Shown here: in pieces, positions 48,994 through 60,628 of the stretch
Layout: each line of letters opens with the position of its first letter
How positions within the stretch are numbered: the stretch's first letter is position 1
NCBI GenBank assembly: GCA_963703015.1
Contig: OY969779.1
Span: forward strand, 1,612,001 to 1,676,000
Origin: Methanobacterium_B sp963703015
Lineage (GTDB): Archaea; Methanobacteriota; Methanobacteria; Methanobacteriales; Methanobacteriaceae
Direction of reading: 5' to 3'
Length of the DNA: 64,000 nt
Notes under the pieces: generated by a model
Seen by the model: the letters and a program-made list of their open reading frames with translations, nothing else
Told to the model about the DNA's origin: nothing
The model's database searches: none
Program-made: the position numbers and the translations under genes

Positions 48994-49779
48994 TTATTTG
49001 TCCATTTCAATAATTTTCGAAGCAATATCCTCTATTGAAGCCAAGGCCTTTGAATCAGGATAATCCATCAGGGCTTTTCCTTCCATATCTGCTTCAACCA
49101 CCCTATTATCTCGAGGTATGGTTCCTAAGACAGTAATTCCAAGTTCATTTAGTTTATTGTTTACAAAAATTTCTTCTTCAGTGCTTGAAACTTTGTTTAC
49201 CACGGCTGCAATATTTTTGATTCCTATATCATTGGCCAGTCTCTTTATTCTTTCGGCTGTTTCAAGTGATTTTAGACCTGGCTCAACCAAGATGATCATG
49301 ATATCAACTGCCTCTGCAGTTTTTCTTCCCAAGTGTTCCACACCGGCTTCCATATCCAGAATGACCATTTCATCTTTTTTAAGGATTAGATTACGCATCA
49401 ATGCCTTTAAAAGAACAGATGCTGGACAGACACAACCATCCCCTCCCTTATCCACGGTTCCCATGACTAAAATCTTCAATCTACCATCTTCATCGTAGTT
49501 AATTGATAATGATTCTGGAAGGTCAGATATCTTTGGGTTCATTCTGAAAACTTCACCAAAGGAGGATCCTGGTGTTGCTCCAGTTCTCTCTTGGATAAGC
49601 TCTTTCATACTGGATATTGGGGTTATTTTTTCGTGAATACCCAAGCTACTTGCCAGGTTCATATCGGGGTCTGCATCGATAGCGAATACTTTATAAGTCT
49701 GTGACAATAAACATGCCAGTGTGCCCGAAAGGGTTGTTTTTCCAACCCCTCCTTTTCCAGTTACTGCAATTTTTATCAT
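48994..49779 (-). CDS. CooC-like nickel-insertion ATPase
   Basis: This 261-residue P-loop ATPase of the MinD/NifH class has the deviant Walker A KGGVGKTTLSG at residues 9-19, DADPDMNLASSLG with switch I, and LDMEAGVEHLGR with Walker B. A Cys-x-Cys pair in GGDGCVCPA (near residue 115) is the metal-binding motif of CooC, the ATPase that inserts nickel into CO dehydrogenase. Methanogens of this group use a CO dehydrogenase/acetyl-CoA synthase, which is not in the window. It is the first gene of a cooC-pcc1 group and divergent from the ribosomal protein gene. Confidence 0.88.
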   Translation of the reverse strand: MIKIAVTGKGGVGKTTLSGTLACLLSQTYKVFAIDADPDMNLASSLGIHEKITPISSMKELIQERTGATPGSSFGEVFRMNPKISDLPESLSINYDEDGRLKILVMGTVDKGGDGCVCPASVLLKALMRNLILKKDEMVILDMEAGVEHLGRKTAEAVDIMIILVEPGLKSLETAERIKRLANDIGIKNIAAVVNKVSSTEEEIFVNNKLNELGITVLGTIPRDNRVVEADMEGKALMDYPDSKALASIEDIASKIIEMDK

Positions 49780-49908
49780 ATCACGATCCTATTGATTGAT
49801 ATATTCAATGTTTTTTAATGGAAATATGGAGTTACCATGTTATGGGTATATTATAGGGCAACGTTTATTATAGTTATAGACTAAAGTTTCTAAAAAGGAG
49901 GATTATTA

Positions 49909-50391
49909 ATGGTTAGAGCATACACTAGAAAAGATTACATTAGAAAAATTCCCGGTTCAAGAATTGTTCAATATGATATGGGAAACTTATCAGGGGATTT
50001 CCCTTTAAAAGTCACACTAACAGTTAAAGAACATGCACATTTATCTCACAATGCACTTGAAGCAGCAAGGATAGCTTCAAACAGGTACATGCAGAGGAAA
50101 GCAGGTAGGATGGGTTACCATCTTAAGATAAGGGTCTACCCTCATCATATAGTAAGGGAAAACCCTATGGCAACTGGTGCAGGTGCTGACAGGGTTCAGG
50201 ACGGTATGAGAAAAGCATTTGGTAAGCCAGTAAGTTCTGTAGCTATAGTAAAACCAAACCAAAAGGTTTTAACAGTATTTACCAACAAAAGAAACTTCAC
50301 TGATGCAAAAGAAGCTTTAAGAAGAGCAGCAATGAAGTTTCCGGTAACATGTAGAATTGAAGTAGAAGAAGGCGCAGATTTAGTTAAATAA
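49909..50391 (+). CDS. rpl10e: 50S ribosomal protein L10e (uL16)
   Basis: This 160-residue protein is the archaeal uL16 homologue, which sits near the A site of the large subunit. Landmarks are RKDYIRKIPGSRIVQYDMGN at the N-terminus, RMGYHLKIRVYPHHIVREN and ATGAGADRVQDGMR. A strong AAGGAGG site precedes the ATG. A TATA-like TTTATTATAG lies about 50 bp upstream. ppsA follows after about 20 bp and may be cotranscribed. Confidence 0.97.
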   Translation: MVRAYTRKDYIRKIPGSRIVQYDMGNLSGDFPLKVTLTVKEHAHLSHNALEAARIASNRYMQRKAGRMGYHLKIRVYPHHIVRENPMATGAGADRVQDGMRKAFGKPVSSVAIVKPNQKVLTVFTNKRNFTDAKEALRRAAMKFPVTCRIEVEEGADLVK

Positions 50392-50412
50392 AAAAAATAA
50401 AGAGTGTTTAGC

Positions 50413-52710
<2,298 letters not shown>

Positions 52711-52828
52711 ACCCCATTTACTCTATTTTTTTAACTGTTTGAATTTTTTTTTACTAGAATTATTTTTTTATTTTAATATCAAACAACCAACGTACGATTA
52801 ATTTCACCAAATCTATCAAGGGGTAACA

Positions 52829-54007
52829 ATGGAAGATAAGGGAAGATCAGAAACTGAAATATTTGATGAATTACACCAGTTTAAAACTAGGGATATGACC
52901 CACAGATCAGGTAGGATACTTGGATCAATGTGTACATGTCCCCATCCTGTAGGTTTAAATGCATTTAAAATGTTTTTAGAATCCAACTTAGGTGATCCTG
53001 GATTATTCAAAGGGACACAAGCCATGGAAGATGAGGTTATCACTTCATTAGGAGAACTTCTGGGTGAAAGGGATGTTTATGGCCACATCATTACTGGCGG
53101 TACAGAGGCCAATATAATGGCAATGAGGGCTGCTAGAAATACATTCAAACATAACCATCCCGATTGTGAAGCTATAAACATAGTTGTACCTAAATCTGCA
53201 CATTTTAGTTTTGAAAAGGCTGCAGATATGTTGTGTTTAGATCTCCTAGAAGCAGAACTGGATGAAAATTACAGGGTAGATATAAATTCAGTGGCTGAAT
53301 TGATAAACGAAAATACAGCTGCTGTTGTGGCAATTGCCGGAACAACAGAACTTGGTAAAATTGATCCAGTGGAAAAAATATCTAAACTTTGTTTGGAAAG
53401 GGGAGTTTATCTACATGTGGACGCCGCCTTTGGAGGTTACTCAATTCCGTTTTTGAATGAAATGGGATACGACCTTCCAAATTTTGATTTCAGGCTTCCA
53501 GGAGTTTGTTCCATTACCATAGATCCGCACAAGATGGGATTGGCACCAATACCCACAGGCGGCATTCTTTTTAGAAAAAAAACTTTCCTAGAATCCATAA
53601 GTATTGAAACTCCTTATCTAACTGAAGACAGACAATCTACTATTGTAGGCACTAGAACTGGAGCCTCTACAGCAGCAACATGGGCTTTAATGAATTATCT
53701 TGGTAAAGAAGGTTACAGAAAGGTTTCAAAGGAATGTATGGAAACAACAGAATTACTTCACAGGGGTGTTGTTGAGGCAGGGTTCAACCCAGTCACAGAA
53801 CCTGAGCTGAACATCGTAGCTTTCACATCTGATGAAATGACAGTTGATGAGATTGCAGATGGTCTTGAAAGATTTGGCTGGGCTGTATCAATTTCATCTT
53901 ATCCCCGTGCAATCAGGATCATAGTCATGCCCCATGTTAAAGAGGAACATGTTAAACTTTTATTAGAGGATCTAAGGGAACTGAGATCTCTTCATTCTAA
54001 GGAGTGA
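52829..54007 (+). CDS. mfnA: L-tyrosine decarboxylase MfnA
   Basis: This 392-residue PLP decarboxylase converts tyrosine to tyramine, the first step of methanofuran synthesis; some archaeal homologues also decarboxylate aspartate to beta-alanine. Landmarks are GSMCTCPHPVG near the N-terminus, HIITGGTEANIMAMR, the cofactor Asp in HVDAAFGGY and the Schiff-base Lys in DPHKMGLAPIPTGG. A GGGGT site precedes the ATG. The stop overlaps the ribosome site of the following fumarase subunit gene. Confidence 0.96.
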   Translation: MEDKGRSETEIFDELHQFKTRDMTHRSGRILGSMCTCPHPVGLNAFKMFLESNLGDPGLFKGTQAMEDEVITSLGELLGERDVYGHIITGGTEANIMAMRAARNTFKHNHPDCEAINIVVPKSAHFSFEKAADMLCLDLLEAELDENYRVDINSVAELINENTAAVVAIAGTTELGKIDPVEKISKLCLERGVYLHVDAAFGGYSIPFLNEMGYDLPNFDFRLPGVCSITIDPHKMGLAPIPTGGILFRKKTFLESISIETPYLTEDRQSTIVGTRTGASTAATWALMNYLGKEGYRKVSKECMETTELLHRGVVEAGFNPVTEPELNIVAFTSDEMTVDEIADGLERFGWAVSISSYPRAIRIIVMPHVKEEHVKLLLEDLRELRSLHSKE

Positions 54008-54012
54008 ATAAA

Positions 54013-54516
54013 TTGAAGGATTTAGTTGAATTAGAAACACCCATAACCCTGAAAAACATTCAAGAAATTGAGGTGGGTGACAGGTTAAAATTAAGTGGAG
54101 TTATTTTGACTGGCAGGGATGCTGCCCTTCCTAAATTGGTCAGTTCCATAAAAAATGGTCAGCCTGCAGTTAATATTCATGGTATGGTCATAATGCACAC
54201 CGCAGTTAGTGATGCCGGTATATCTCCAACAACCAGTAACAAGGAAGAAATAGAGGAAAGCATACCATTTTTATCCAAGGAGGGTGTTAGGATCCATTTG
54301 GGAAAGGGTGCTCTATCAGAAAAAACTGTTGATGCTTTGAATCAATTTAATTCTATCTACGCAGTTACTCCACCTGCAGCTGCACTTTTAACCAGTAAAG
54401 TTAAAACTCGTAGGGTGGCAGCGTTTGAAGAGGAAGGAATGGAAGCAATTCATGCTCTTGAAGTTTCAGGACTTCCATGTATTGTAGCTTCTGCACATGG
54501 AAAAACCATTTACTAA
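54013..54516 (+). CDS. fumB: Fumarate hydratase class I, beta subunit
   Basis: This 167-residue protein is the C-terminal (beta) half of the two-part class I fumarase, which hydrates fumarate in the incomplete reductive citric acid pathway. Landmarks are GVILTGRDAALPKL, NIHGMVIMHTAV and AVTPPAAALLTSKV. The alpha subunit that carries the Fe-S cluster is not in the window. GGAGTGA, overlapping the mfnA stop, is the ribosome site for the TTG at 54013; a GTG at 54004 overlaps the mfnA stop and is less likely. A tartrate dehydratase beta subunit is the main alternative. Confidence 0.88.
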   Translation: MKDLVELETPITLKNIQEIEVGDRLKLSGVILTGRDAALPKLVSSIKNGQPAVNIHGMVIMHTAVSDAGISPTTSNKEEIEESIPFLSKEGVRIHLGKGALSEKTVDALNQFNSIYAVTPPAAALLTSKVKTRRVAAFEEEGMEAIHALEVSGLPCIVASAHGKTIY

Positions 54517-54532
54517 CCCTTGAATTCTATTT

Positions 54533-55169
54533 TTAGATGGGTTTTCCAAAGGATATATCTCCAGCATCTCCTAGACCTGGGACTATGTACCCCTCACTGT
54601 TAACTTCATTGTCTATGGCACAAGTGTATATCTCTACTTCTGGATGAGATTTCTGCAGTTTGTCAATTCCTTCCCTGGAAGATATCACATTGAATAAAAC
54701 AATTCTAGAAGGGTTACCCATGGATTTTATTTTGTTTAAAATTTCTTTGAGGGTGTGGCCTGTTGCAAGCATGGGATCAGCTATTAATACTATTTTTCCA
54801 TTTATATCTGGTATTTTAGTGTAGTTCATATTCACTTTAAATGGAGGGGTTTCTTCACGCCAGGCTCCTATCATACCACACTCAGCTTCACTAAATACTT
54901 TTATTATGCCTTCCACAAGTGGAACTGCAGCTCTTAACACATTTACTACGATGATATTTGACTCATCTTTAATTATTTCTCCTTCAGTAACTGCAAGGGG
55001 AGTTTTAACACTGATAATTTCTTTCGGTAGTGTTTTTGCAAATTCATAGCTCATAAACATTCCTATTTCTATCATGAAGGTTCGAAAATCAGAATCCTTT
55101 GATCCCTGATCTCCTTAATCTAGTGACTCTGTCCTTTATGGGTAGATGGTCTAATAACTTTATCTCCAT
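54533..55169 (-). pseudogene. upp: Uracil phosphoribosyltransferase, frameshifted near the N-terminus
   Basis: Upp salvages uracil to UMP with PRPP. The 180-residue main frame (54533-55075) has VVNVLRAAVPLVEG, LIADPMLATGHT (PRPP loop) and the C-terminal GYIVPGLGDAGD, but lacks about 30 N-terminal residues and has no ribosome site. An ATG at 55169 behind GAGGTG opens another frame that reads MEIKLLDHLPIKDRVTRLR. Removing one T near 55112 joins the two frames into a 211-residue protein of normal length. It is therefore an interrupted gene or a sequencing error; the frame rejoins cleanly and all else is intact. Confidence 0.85.
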
Positions 55170-55368
55170 AACTATACACCTCATAAGCATTTAACATTTT
55201 AAACCAATTAAACTTTCATGGTCACACTAATCCTCAAGTTTAAATGATGGTTACTTGGATTATTAGCATGGTTTCAATCATCCTGTTTCCAAAAGTTTGA
55301 AGTAGGCCAAAACTAATATAATTTTATTGATTTAATACAATTAAAATTAAGTATTAAGGATATTCACA

Positions 55369-56407
55369 ATGGAAAAAAAGTATTTGTTGGCCATAATTTT
55401 TGTTCTTATTTTAATTGTGCTAGCCATACTCATAGTTCCTAAACCCTACAATCAAACTGGTTTTCAGTCAGATGTGATAGCTCAGAACCTCCAAGTTCCA
55501 TGGGCCATTGATTTTTTGCCTAACAACACCATGATATTCACCCAGAGGGATGGTGAAGTCAAGATCATAGAATCCTGTGGGATATGAAACTGTGGGAAGG
55601 ATAAGTGTTACTGCACAGGGAGAATCTGGTCTCTTAGGTTTGGCAGTTGATCCTGAGTTTTCAAGCAACAACTACATCTATGTTTACTACACTGCATCCA
55701 ATGAAAACAGGGTTTCAAGGTTTGTTTTTAATGGAACTCTCAAAAATGAAACTGTTCTACTGGATAAAATTCCATCAAACAATATTCACAATGGAGGAAG
55801 GATAAAATTTGGGCCAGATGGACTCCTTTACATCACAACTGGGGATGCTGGTAACAATGCTTCTGCACAGGATATAAACTCCCTGGGTGGAAAGGTTCTT
55901 AGAATGGAAAAAAATGGTTCTGTTCCTCGTGATAATCCCTATAACAACTACGTTTATACCTATGGTCACAGAGATCCCCAAGGCCTGGCATGGAGTTTAA
56001 ATGGTACACTTTACGAATCTGAACATGGTGACAACCATAACGATGAAATAAATATTCTTGTTGCTGGAGCAAATTATGGATGGCCATTATACCAGGGAAA
56101 CAAGACTGCCCCTGGATATGTTTCTCCAATGATTGTCTACACTGACTACACTTTGGCACCATCTGGAATTGCATTTTACAACAACAAATTATATGTGGCA
56201 GGATTGAGGAGTTCACAGCTCAGACAGATAAGTCTAACATCTAATGGTTCAAACTTCACAGGACAACAGGCACTTTTCACCCAGCTTGGAAGAATTAGGG
56301 AAGTTGTTTATCATGATGGATATCTTTACATTGCAACATCAAACACAGATGGAAGGGGAATTCCACAGTTGGGTGATGATAAAATAATAAGGATAACAGT
56401 CAATTGA
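55369..56407 (+). pseudogene. Sorbosone/glucose dehydrogenase-like protein, frameshifted
   Basis: A membrane-anchored or exported beta-propeller of the glucose/sorbosone dehydrogenase family is split into two frames. The first (55369-55587) has an N-terminal hydrophobic anchor and VPWAIDFLPNNTMIFTQRDGEV. The second (from 55577) has GESGLLGLAVDPEFSSNN, LLYITTGDAGNN, YGHRDPQGLAW and ANYGWPL, all family landmarks. A one-base insertion around 55573-55577 separates them; the total of 1039 bases is one over a multiple of three. The repaired product has 345 residues. Whether methanogens supply its usual quinone cofactor is unclear. Confidence 0.85.
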
Positions 56408-56434
56408 AGCTGTCATTAAAACCCAACTTATCCC

Positions 56435-56989
56435 TTACTTTTTTTCAGTTTCTCTAATTTGTTCCTTGGTTAAAACAGTTTTTCCATGTGGATTTGGAAC
56501 AACCTTAAGCTCACTGCCTTTAAAATCAATATCATATTCCTTTCCATCATAGAGTGTGTGTAAAAATATTGATAATGCCGCAACCTCTGAATGGGGTTGG
56601 TTAGTTACTGAAACATTCCAGTTTGCATCTTGGTAAACTTTGGATGGAACCCTTGAACCCCCAACAACTACCAATTTATCCTTGGATGATTGGGCTATGG
56701 TTCCTGTTATCTCTTGCACTGCTTCGCCGTACATGGTTAGGTGTACCACTTCTCCACCATTTGCTTTCCAATCATCGATGTACTTGCTCCAATTCTTACA
56801 GTAATCTATTTCAAAATCTCCACCCCAACGCTTAACAACGTCCCTAACATTTTCAATGATTTTTTTATCGTTATCACCGCTCAGAATAACTTTTGAAGCT
56901 CCAAATGCACGTGATGTTAAACATACGTGGGTGGTAATCCTTGCATCTCTGACCCTTCTATGGTCGAGTCTTAAAACAACTACTTTCAT
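56435..56989 (-). CDS. trm56: tRNA (cytidine56-2'-O)-methyltransferase aTrm56
   Basis: This 184-residue SPOUT methyltransferase modifies C56 in the T-loop of archaeal tRNA. It begins VVVLRLDHRRVRDARITTHV, and the trefoil-knot SAM site is seen in VVGGSRVPSKVYQDA and NQPHSEVAALSIFL. Length matches the family. It is last in a possible minus-strand operon, 48 bp after cobS. Confidence 0.93.
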   Translation of the reverse strand: MKVVVLRLDHRRVRDARITTHVCLTSRAFGASKVILSGDNDKKIIENVRDVVKRWGGDFEIDYCKNWSKYIDDWKANGGEVVHLTMYGEAVQEITGTIAQSSKDKLVVVGGSRVPSKVYQDANWNVSVTNQPHSEVAALSIFLHTLYDGKEYDIDFKGSELKVVPNPHGKTVLTKEQIRETEKK

Positions 56990-57037
56990 TTTATCAACCT
57001 ATAAAAAATTTGTAATTCTCTTCTTATATTTAATTAA

Positions 57038-57811
57038 TCAAATGGTTAAAGCTACCATTATTAAAATAGCCAGCATACGTGCCACTTCATTTGAAGTTCC
57101 CAGAACATCTCCAGTTGCATACTCAAAGTTTTTACGAGCAACAATGGCCACTAAAAATCCGGCTATCATGCCGGTTAATATTCCAATAACTCCCGTTGTA
57201 TTGAAGATCAAAAATCCAACAGCTGATGTTAGAACAAATGATATAACTAACTTGGTTTTGCTCATGGAAACTATGAAACTTTTTCCAGTACCATTAGGAA
57301 ACGGCTTTGAAACTGTTGCACAACCCACGATTCCCATTTTTGCTGCCATTTCCGAAATGATCAAAATGTAGAAAATCAATGCTGCAGAGGCAGATCCAAT
57401 GGCTGCAAATGTTATGAGGCCCACCATTAATAAGTAAGCAATACCACCAGTTCCTATTCTTTTATCCCTCATTACATCGATCTTTTTTTCTGGTGTTCCA
57501 TGAACCATCATTCCATCACCAAAATCTATGAGTCCATCAAGATGATGGAACCCAGTGAACCAAATTGAAAAACTGTAGATCAGTGCTGCAGCTATGAAAG
57601 GGGATAGATGTATCAGATCCACAGTGGCAAATCCGAAGCAACCAACAACCAAACCAATCATGGCACCAATCATTGGCCATAACCAGGTGAAGGATGCCAT
57701 TTCTTCGATGCTTGTGTGAATATTTAGGGGTAGTATTGTGGAGAATGAAATTAGACCTAAAAATCCTCTGATACTCATGGCAATTCCATCATCAACATTG
57801 TTGTCAGACAT
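57038..57811 (-). CDS. cobS: Adenosylcobinamide-GDP ribazoletransferase CobS
   Basis: This 257-residue integral membrane enzyme joins alpha-ribazole (or its phosphate) to adenosylcobinamide-GDP, the last assembly step of cobamide synthesis. It has about seven predicted membrane segments and the conserved FTGFHHLDGLIDFGDGMM motif, with DKRIGTGG downstream. It receives the product of CobY, encoded at 26.8 kb. cbiS lies 11 bp upstream on the same strand, so the salvage and assembly genes are cotranscribed. Confidence 0.94.
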   Translation of the reverse strand: MSDNNVDDGIAMSIRGFLGLISFSTILPLNIHTSIEEMASFTWLWPMIGAMIGLVVGCFGFATVDLIHLSPFIAAALIYSFSIWFTGFHHLDGLIDFGDGMMVHGTPEKKIDVMRDKRIGTGGIAYLLMVGLITFAAIGSASAALIFYILIISEMAAKMGIVGCATVSKPFPNGTGKSFIVSMSKTKLVISFVLTSAVGFLIFNTTGVIGILTGMIAGFLVAIVARKNFEYATGDVLGTSNEVARMLAILIMVALTI

Positions 57812-57822
57812 ATTAATCTCCT

Positions 57823-58893
57823 TTAAACCTCAAAAATTTTAGACATACATCCAGCAACAACACCCGCAAAGATATCATCTAAAACAGGCCCTAATTCACT
57901 GATTATTCCAGGTTTTTCTTCGTCATATCTTTTAAAGTTGAATATGGCTTTGGTCCCGGCTATTTGATTTGCAACAGACATGCCAAAGACTTCATCTGAG
58001 TACAGGTATGCTGGGTCATCGTCCACATCAACTCCGCGCACCCTGTGTTTTTCATAATCTTCCTCTAAACGAATTCCAGCAATAATGAAGGATACAACAT
58101 TTAAATCTTCCAATGAATGGTATATTTGAGCTTTAAGTTTTTTACGAAGTTCAGTGGTTTCATCAACACCCACAATAAGTTGCATACCTGCATCAACTAG
58201 ATCATCAACTTCCACACCAACATCTCTCATGAACTCAATCACACCCTTTGGAAATCCTTCCTTAATAAGGGCATTTTGAACTGTTTCACGCACAGAACAT
58301 TGTACTCTTGAAATAATTTCATGATCCAATTTGTAGTCAAATTCCTTCGAGGATCCCTTTGCTGCAATTAAAATTGATTCATCATCATCAGTATCCATGG
58401 GATCAAATGAAAAATGATTTATAACTCCTAAATCCCATAAAGCTGCAATTTTTGATTCTATTATGGATTTGTACATTTTAACCATGGTTTTAGGGTTCAG
58501 GTCATGATCCACAAAAACCAAAATGTTAAGAAACAGTGCACTGTCTTTAACAGCAGATACCATGACTGTAAAATCAGTATCAGAACAAATCTCAAACTCA
58601 AAATTCTTCAATGGAAGGAGTATGGATGCTGCAGGTTCTTTAACACCTTTAAAATCTAAAACAGCAGATAAATATTCGTTTCTTTCCATAACCTTTTCAT
58701 ATTCTTCTATTTCATCATCAGTATATGGAACTGGATGTTTTTGATTATCCATGCCATGATACACAATTGAATTTACATGACCAGATCCATTTCCAGTTGT
58801 TGTTGATCCCATGACTTCAAAACCATCTTCCCGATATATTAACATGGTTTGTTCGTCTTTTTTAATTTTAACATTGTCTATGCAGATATTCAT
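57823..58893 (-). CDS. cbiS: CbiS: adenosylcobinamide amidohydrolase / alpha-ribazole-phosphate phosphatase
   Basis: This 356-residue fusion has an N-terminal CbiZ-like domain (about residues 1-205), with GSTTTGNGSGHVNSI and a LNILVFVDHDLNP strand, and a C-terminal CobZ/PgpA-like domain (about 215-356), with LVDAGMQLIVGVDETTELR and FGMSVANQIAGTKAI. CbiZ cleaves pseudo-cobamide precursors to cobyric acid, and CobZ dephosphorylates alpha-ribazole phosphate; the fusion is known from other methanogens. It shares an operon with cobS, the enzyme that uses the ribazole. Domain limits are estimates. Confidence 0.85.
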   Translation of the reverse strand: MNICIDNVKIKKDEQTMLIYREDGFEVMGSTTTGNGSGHVNSIVYHGMDNQKHPVPYTDDEIEEYEKVMERNEYLSAVLDFKGVKEPAASILLPLKNFEFEICSDTDFTVMVSAVKDSALFLNILVFVDHDLNPKTMVKMYKSIIESKIAALWDLGVINHFSFDPMDTDDDESILIAAKGSSKEFDYKLDHEIISRVQCSVRETVQNALIKEGFPKGVIEFMRDVGVEVDDLVDAGMQLIVGVDETTELRKKLKAQIYHSLEDLNVVSFIIAGIRLEEDYEKHRVRGVDVDDDPAYLYSDEVFGMSVANQIAGTKAIFNFKRYDEEKPGIISELGPVLDDIFAGVVAGCMSKIFEV

Positions 58894-58953
58894 TTCTAAT
58901 CACGTGTTTTATTTTTTTATTTATTTTTTTTAGCAGTCATAAGTAGTTAATAC

Positions 58954-60123
58954 TTAAAACCTCAATGGATCAAAGATATCCTTCAAATAACTTCCGTTGC
59001 CATGGATAAGATCAGCAATAACCATTCCTGCAGTGGTCCCATTGTTCATACCCCAAAATCCGAATCCTGTGGCGACATAAACGGCATTCATAGAAGTCAT
59101 TCCAATCATTGGCAGCCCATCATCAGTTACACTATCGTGGCTGGACCATTTGTATCTGACAGATTCCACATCCAAATGGTTTTTAGAATAGGCTTCCAAT
59201 CTATCGTAATAAATATGGCTATCTTCAACGTTCATTTCACTGTGTTCACCTGCCACTATCACAAGCTGTCCCTGTGATGTTGGTGTTGTTCTGTAGGTGT
59301 GAACAGGGTTAAATTCAACGAACATTCCATCGGGAAATTCCTTTTGGGTGTACAAACCAAGAACATATGATCTGGCCTGGTTTAGATGGTCCTTCAGATG
59401 ATCTGGATCGTAAAATGGAATGTGGGTGGCAATTACAACGTTACTGGCCATAATAGAACCTTTATCAGTCACAACTTCCTTAACATCTCCATCATGCACT
59501 GTGATGGCGTGGGTTTTTTCAAAAACATGGCTTCCATTCCCGTCAATTTCCAAGGCCAGAGCCAGAAGATACTTTCTAGGATGGAACTGTGCTTGATTAG
59601 GATATTTTAATGAGCAGCTGGTTTTAAATGGTAAGGGATTTTGGTCTTTCAATTCCACATCAAATCCCAAATCCTTTGCAGCAATATATTCCTCTTCAAT
59701 CCTTTTTATTCCTGCAGATGACTCAGTGTATATGTAAAGTGGTGTGTTGTGAAATTCACAATCTATGCCCTTAGTATCTACGAGTTCTTCGATCTTTTTA
59801 AGGGCGTTTTTATTGGCATTTGCAATTTTTAGAGCAGTTTCTTTGCCAAATTTTTCAATGAGATCATGATAAATCATGTTTGGAGCTACACTAATTTTTG
59901 CAGTAGTACCGACTGTAACTTCTTTAACTATTCTATCTGATTCCAGCACAGCCACATCATAACCCATATCTTTCAGAAGGGTGCCGGCAGTAATTCCAGC
60001 TATTCCACCACCAATAATCACAGTATCCACTTTTAATCCTGGTTTCAAAGGCTTAAAATTGGTTTCAGGACATGTTTTAAGCCAGTAAGATCCTGAATTT
60101 TCGTTTAAATCTTGATCTGCCAT
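58954..60123 (-). CDS. FAD-dependent oxidoreductase of the DadA/PuuB type
   Basis: This 389-residue flavoprotein begins with a 28-residue lead and then the Rossmann motif VIIGGGIAGITAGTLL with ESD for ribose binding. Near the C-terminus it has DDGLPMIGMTSMNAVYVATG and GFGFWGMNNGTTAGM, typical of glycine/amine oxidase-like proteins, which in bacteria often carry a C-terminal Rieske domain. That domain is missing here. The amine substrate and electron acceptor are unknown; O2 is an unlikely acceptor in a methanogen. It lies 60 bp upstream of cbiS on the same strand. Confidence 0.85.
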   Translation of the reverse strand: MADQDLNENSGSYWLKTCPETNFKPLKPGLKVDTVIIGGGIAGITAGTLLKDMGYDVAVLESDRIVKEVTVGTTAKISVAPNMIYHDLIEKFGKETALKIANANKNALKKIEELVDTKGIDCEFHNTPLYIYTESSAGIKRIEEEYIAAKDLGFDVELKDQNPLPFKTSCSLKYPNQAQFHPRKYLLALALEIDGNGSHVFEKTHAITVHDGDVKEVVTDKGSIMASNVVIATHIPFYDPDHLKDHLNQARSYVLGLYTQKEFPDGMFVEFNPVHTYRTTPTSQGQLVIVAGEHSEMNVEDSHIYYDRLEAYSKNHLDVESVRYKWSSHDSVTDDGLPMIGMTSMNAVYVATGFGFWGMNNGTTAGMVIADLIHGNGSYLKDIFDPLRF

Positions 60124-60262
60124 TTTTTCACCATATTTCTAATACTAATATTGATTCTTGATTGTTTAAAGTTTTGGAAGATAAATCCTGGGAATTTAAT
60201 TTTTAAGTTTTTACAGATAATTTATTTAGATATGTAAAACAAAATATTATATAGGTGATAGC

Positions 60263-60628
60263 ATGAAGGTACATCTTCGTGTCTTTGTTGAGATTGAAAA
60301 CCTTGCAAAAGCCATGAATGCCCTTACAGATGCAGGTATTACTGGTTTTTATATTTTAGAATACAGGGGAATGTCTCCTCAAGACTGGAAAGGTTTTTCA
60401 ATTAAAGAGGATCCTGAATCTGCCATAGGCATAATAAGGGATTATGCTGTAGATGCTGTACTTGTTTGTAGCGTGGTTGATGAGGACCGGGTTGACAAAA
60501 TTGTGAAATCAGTAGAAATAGCCCTTAAAGGAGAAAAATACACGATTTTAGAGGTTCCAATTAGAAGAATCATAGTCAGTTATGGCGGTAGCAAGAAAAA
60601 AATCGATGAAAATCAGAACAAACCCTAA
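60263..60628 (+). CDS. MJ1244-family conserved protein
   Basis: This 121-residue protein begins MKVHLRVFVEIENLAKAMN and looks like a ferredoxin-like PII-type fold, with alternating strands and helices (LVCSVVDEDRVDKIVKSVEIAL). It resembles the small MJ1244 family of methanogens, whose function is unknown. A GGTGAT site precedes the ATG. It is divergent from the FAD oxidoreductase gene with a 139-bp spacer and has a long gap downstream. Confidence 0.65.
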   Translation: MKVHLRVFVEIENLAKAMNALTDAGITGFYILEYRGMSPQDWKGFSIKEDPESAIGIIRDYAVDAVLVCSVVDEDRVDKIVKSVEIALKGEKYTILEVPIRRIIVSYGGSKKKIDENQNKP

